From CAZVPF01 sp964628195 (lineage in GTDB: Bacteria; Planctomycetota; Phycisphaerae; Sedimentisphaerales; Anaerohalosphaeraceae), in contig CAZVPF010000015.1 of the NCBI GenBank assembly GCA_964628195.1, positions 1-64,000 of the forward strand: a stretch of 64,000 bases of DNA, given 5' to 3'. Both the position numbers and the translations under genes were made by a program. Each line of letters opens with the position of its first letter. The first letter of the stretch is position 1. The notes under the pieces are model-generated. The model was not told the DNA's origin. It was given only the letters and a program-made list of their open reading frames with translations, and searched no databases. Positions 62,200-64,000 of the stretch are shown here, piece by piece.

Positions 62200-63348
62200 T
62201 CAACCGTTATTATCATTATTAGTTTGTTTTGTGTTCCGTGTTTTGTATTCCGTTTCCTTCGCCCAGCGGGCAAAGCTGCCGTCTTTTATTCGCCTTCTTA
62301 TCTCGTCCATCAGCCTTTGGTAAAAGGTAATGTTATGTATTGTCACAAGGATCGGCCCCATCATTTCTCCGACGTTGAAAAAATGCCTTATCGCCGCTCT
62401 CGAAAAGGTCCTGCAGGCATAACAGCCGCAGCCCGGCTCGATCGGGCGTGTGTCTTCGGACCAGCAGTTGTTCCGCATGCGCATCGCGCCGTCGGCGGTA
62501 AAGGCATAAGCGTTTCGTCCGTTACGGCTGGGCAGCACGCAGTCGAACATATCCACACCTGCCCGGACCGCGGCGATAATGTCCCTGGGCATTCCAACGC
62601 CCATCAGGTATCGCGGGCTGTCGAACGGCAGCTTTTCCGTGGTCGCCCGGGTGGTCTCGATCATTTCATCGTGCGTCTCACCGACACTGAGCCCCCCTAT
62701 CGCGTAACCGGGAAACCCGATCTCCACAAGATTGCGTGCACACTCGGCACGCAGGTCCTTATCGACCCCGCCCTGGACAATGCCGAACAGGAGCTGATCG
62801 TCCCTTGCGTGAAATTCTTTGCACTGCCTGGCCCAGCGGATTGTCCTCGAGACCGCCTGCTCGACCTTCTGCCTGCTGCATGGCAGCGGCGGGCACTGGT
62901 CGAAGCACATTACGATATCTGCACCCAGCTTGTTTTGCGTTTCCATAACGCTTTTCGGGTCGAGTCGGATTTTGGCCCCGTCGATGTGGCTTGCGAACTC
63001 TACACCGTCGTCACCGATCATGTTAAGCTCGCTCAGTGAAAAAACCTGGTAGCCTCCGCTATCTGTAAGGATCGGCCCGTCCCATGCCATCATTTTATGC
63101 AGGCCGCCAATGGAGCGAACAATATCCGCACCGGGCCGGAGCATTAAATGGTACGTGTTGGCAAGGACTATCTTCGAGCCGGTCTCGGCGATATGATGCG
63201 GGGTAATGCCCTTTACCGTCGCCCGGGTTCCGACAGGCATGAAAACCGGGGTTTCGACAGTGCCGGCGGCTGTGTTCAGCAGCCCGCATCTTGCCGAGGT
63301 CCCATCAGCTCTGGCCGTTACCTCGAATATTGTCTCAACAGCGTTCAA
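62200..63348 (-). CDS. tgt: Queuine tRNA-ribosyltransferase
   Basis: 382 residues. ETPVFMPVGTRATVKGITP, ILTDSGGYQVFSLS (catalytic Asp), FDQCPPLP, GIVQGG, AIGGLSVGE, DMFDCVLPSRNGR (nucleophile Asp) and the zinc site CGCYACRTFSRAAIRH are all present. It exchanges guanine-34 of tRNAs with GUN anticodons for preQ1. TTG 63348 lies five bases after AGAGG and overlaps the SpoIID stop by four bases (TTGA). A tgt-yajC-secDF order is common in bacteria. The tail after the zinc site is Asn/Thr-rich and not conserved. Confidence 0.96.
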   Translation of the reverse strand: MNAVETIFEVTARADGTSARCGLLNTAAGTVETPVFMPVGTRATVKGITPHHIAETGSKIVLANTYHLMLRPGADIVRSIGGLHKMMAWDGPILTDSGGYQVFSLSELNMIGDDGVEFASHIDGAKIRLDPKSVMETQNKLGADIVMCFDQCPPLPCSRQKVEQAVSRTIRWARQCKEFHARDDQLLFGIVQGGVDKDLRAECARNLVEIGFPGYAIGGLSVGETHDEMIETTRATTEKLPFDSPRYLMGVGMPRDIIAAVRAGVDMFDCVLPSRNGRNAYAFTADGAMRMRNNCWSEDTRPIEPGCGCYACRTFSRAAIRHFFNVGEMMGPILVTIHNITFYQRLMDEIRRRIKDGSFARWAKETEYKTRNTKQTNNDNNG

Positions 63349-64000
63349 TACAGCCTCTCAATTCTTGAACCGGGGTAATAATGCTCAAGTATTTGGTCAG
63401 CGGCAGCTCCCTGCCTTGCAAGTCCAAGCGCACCGTACTGACTCATGCCCACACCGTGGCCGAAACCGTAACCGTTATAGAACCTGAACATATCGCCCAC
63501 AAGCTTTACCTCACATGCCGCGCTTTTGATCTTTCTGCCGGTCGGGTCCACGGCGAGCCGCAGGTCCTCCCCACGCAAAAAACCCTCCTTGCCGTTCTCG
63601 CCGATAATCCTGACCATTGTCATCCGGGAAAAACCGTCATACTCGCTTTTATCCCTGACCTGGATATCCTTTACGGATTCGAGTTTTTTAAGCGATGGGT
63701 ACCTCTCGAAAAGTCGGCGGGTTACATAGCTGCGTGAAAATTCCACCGGCTTCCAGTTGAACAGCGAACTTTTGGTTACCTTTTCGCAGTACGGACTGTC
63801 AACGCCTTTAAGCGTCGGGTAGGAATCACCGCCGAACACTTTCTTGCTGTCCTCGGTATGACCGCCGGATGAAGAATGAAAGTAAGTCGGGAATATCTCC
63901 CACCGGTCGCCGTCATAATACTGAAGGACCTGTCCGGAAGTGGATTCAACCGCATCCCAGACCCGCGGGTTTTCGGCCTCAACGCCGTTATAAACCTGGT
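63345..64000 (-). CDS. SpoIID/LytB-like amidase-enhancer protein, partial
   Basis: The reading frame continues through the right edge of the window, so the N-terminus is missing. Visible parts match the SpoIID domain: QVYNGVEAENPRVWDAVEST, YFHSSSGGHTEDS, then GYGFGHGVGMSQYGALGLA and ILEHYYPGSRIERLY at the end. SpoIID-type proteins cut denuded glycan strands in spore formers, and LytB-like members modulate amidases. In a planctomycete it probably acts on the thin peptidoglycan. Start/stop overlap with tgt suggests one operon. Confidence 0.87.
   Translation of the reverse strand, partial: QVYNGVEAENPRVWDAVESTSGQVLQYYDGDRWEIFPTYFHSSSGGHTEDSKKVFGGDSYPTLKGVDSPYCEKVTKSSLFNWKPVEFSRSYVTRRLFERYPSLKKLESVKDIQVRDKSEYDGFSRMTMVRIIGENGKEGFLRGEDLRLAVDPTGRKIKSAACEVKLVGDMFRFYNGYGFGHGVGMSQYGALGLARQGAAADQILEHYYPGSRIERLY

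Overview
The window looks like a chromosomal piece of a planctomycete of the Phycisphaerae type (Sedimentisphaerales-like anaerobes are the best guess). This is inferred from gene content and not from any marker RNA gene; no tRNA, rRNA, CRISPR array, insertion sequence or phage gene was recognised. The clues are several Tat-exported or cytoplasmic FGly sulfatases, PEP-CTERM proteins, secreted proteins ending in dockerin-like calcium repeats, a pseudopilin with an H-X9-DG-type C-terminus, a fused SecDF with a large insertion, and many GTG/TTG starts behind good Shine-Dalgarno sites.

Layout. 1-7.7 kb: a PEP-CTERM protein, a small secreted His/Cys-rich protein, an oversized RNase HII-like protein, a zinc-ribbon protein, an MFS/acyltransferase-ACP-acyl-ACP synthetase pair for lipid handling, and a cold-shock protein with a structured leader. 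8-14.8 kb: a complete RND efflux operon (TetR regulator, outer-membrane lipoprotein, membrane-fusion protein, RND pump) behind a near-consensus promoter with an inverted-repeat operator. 14.9-20 kb: FHA-GAF protein, secreted beta-helix protein, purine permease, Ni/Co-type transporter. 20-34.4 kb: a polysaccharide-utilisation region with two Tat sulfatases, a PhoD-like phosphatase, a GH28 enzyme, an AraR-like regulator, a GH29 fucosidase and an alpha-glucan phosphorylase, with a Nudix hydrolase and a PTS EIIA protein between them. A string of three truncated gene starts lies at 29.9-30.4 kb. 34.5-42.3 kb: GNAT enzyme, an unknown protein behind a perfect sigma70 promoter, AhcY, RtcB, an asparagine-synthase-like protein lacking the glutaminase cysteine, a frameshifted gene remnant and a sulfatase without signal peptide.

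42.3-57.4 kb: two related nutrient-uptake-like blocks. One is an operon of a secreted EEP (endonuclease/exonuclease/phosphatase) lipoprotein followed by a solute-binding protein, a double-domain ABC permease and an ATPase. The other has a membrane-anchored paralogue of the same binding protein followed by a deoxyribosyltransferase-like protein; nearby is an operon of a pseudopilin, a dockerin-bearing secreted EEP protein and a large modular secreted protein. A PEP-CTERM protein sits between the blocks and carries the same extracellular module as the large protein.

57.5-64 kb: an envelope/translocation operon, read leftward as SpoIID-like protein (cut by the window edge), Tgt, YajC, SecDF and a LysM protein, with several start/stop overlaps suggesting translational coupling.

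Overall the window suggests a marine or sediment polysaccharide and organic-phosphate scavenger. The most unusual items are the gene-start debris at 29.9-30.4 kb, the duplicated EEP/binding-protein pairing, the pseudopilin-headed secretion operon with its shared module, and the cysteine-less asparagine synthase. All functional calls rest on motif recognition by eye; no database search was run.
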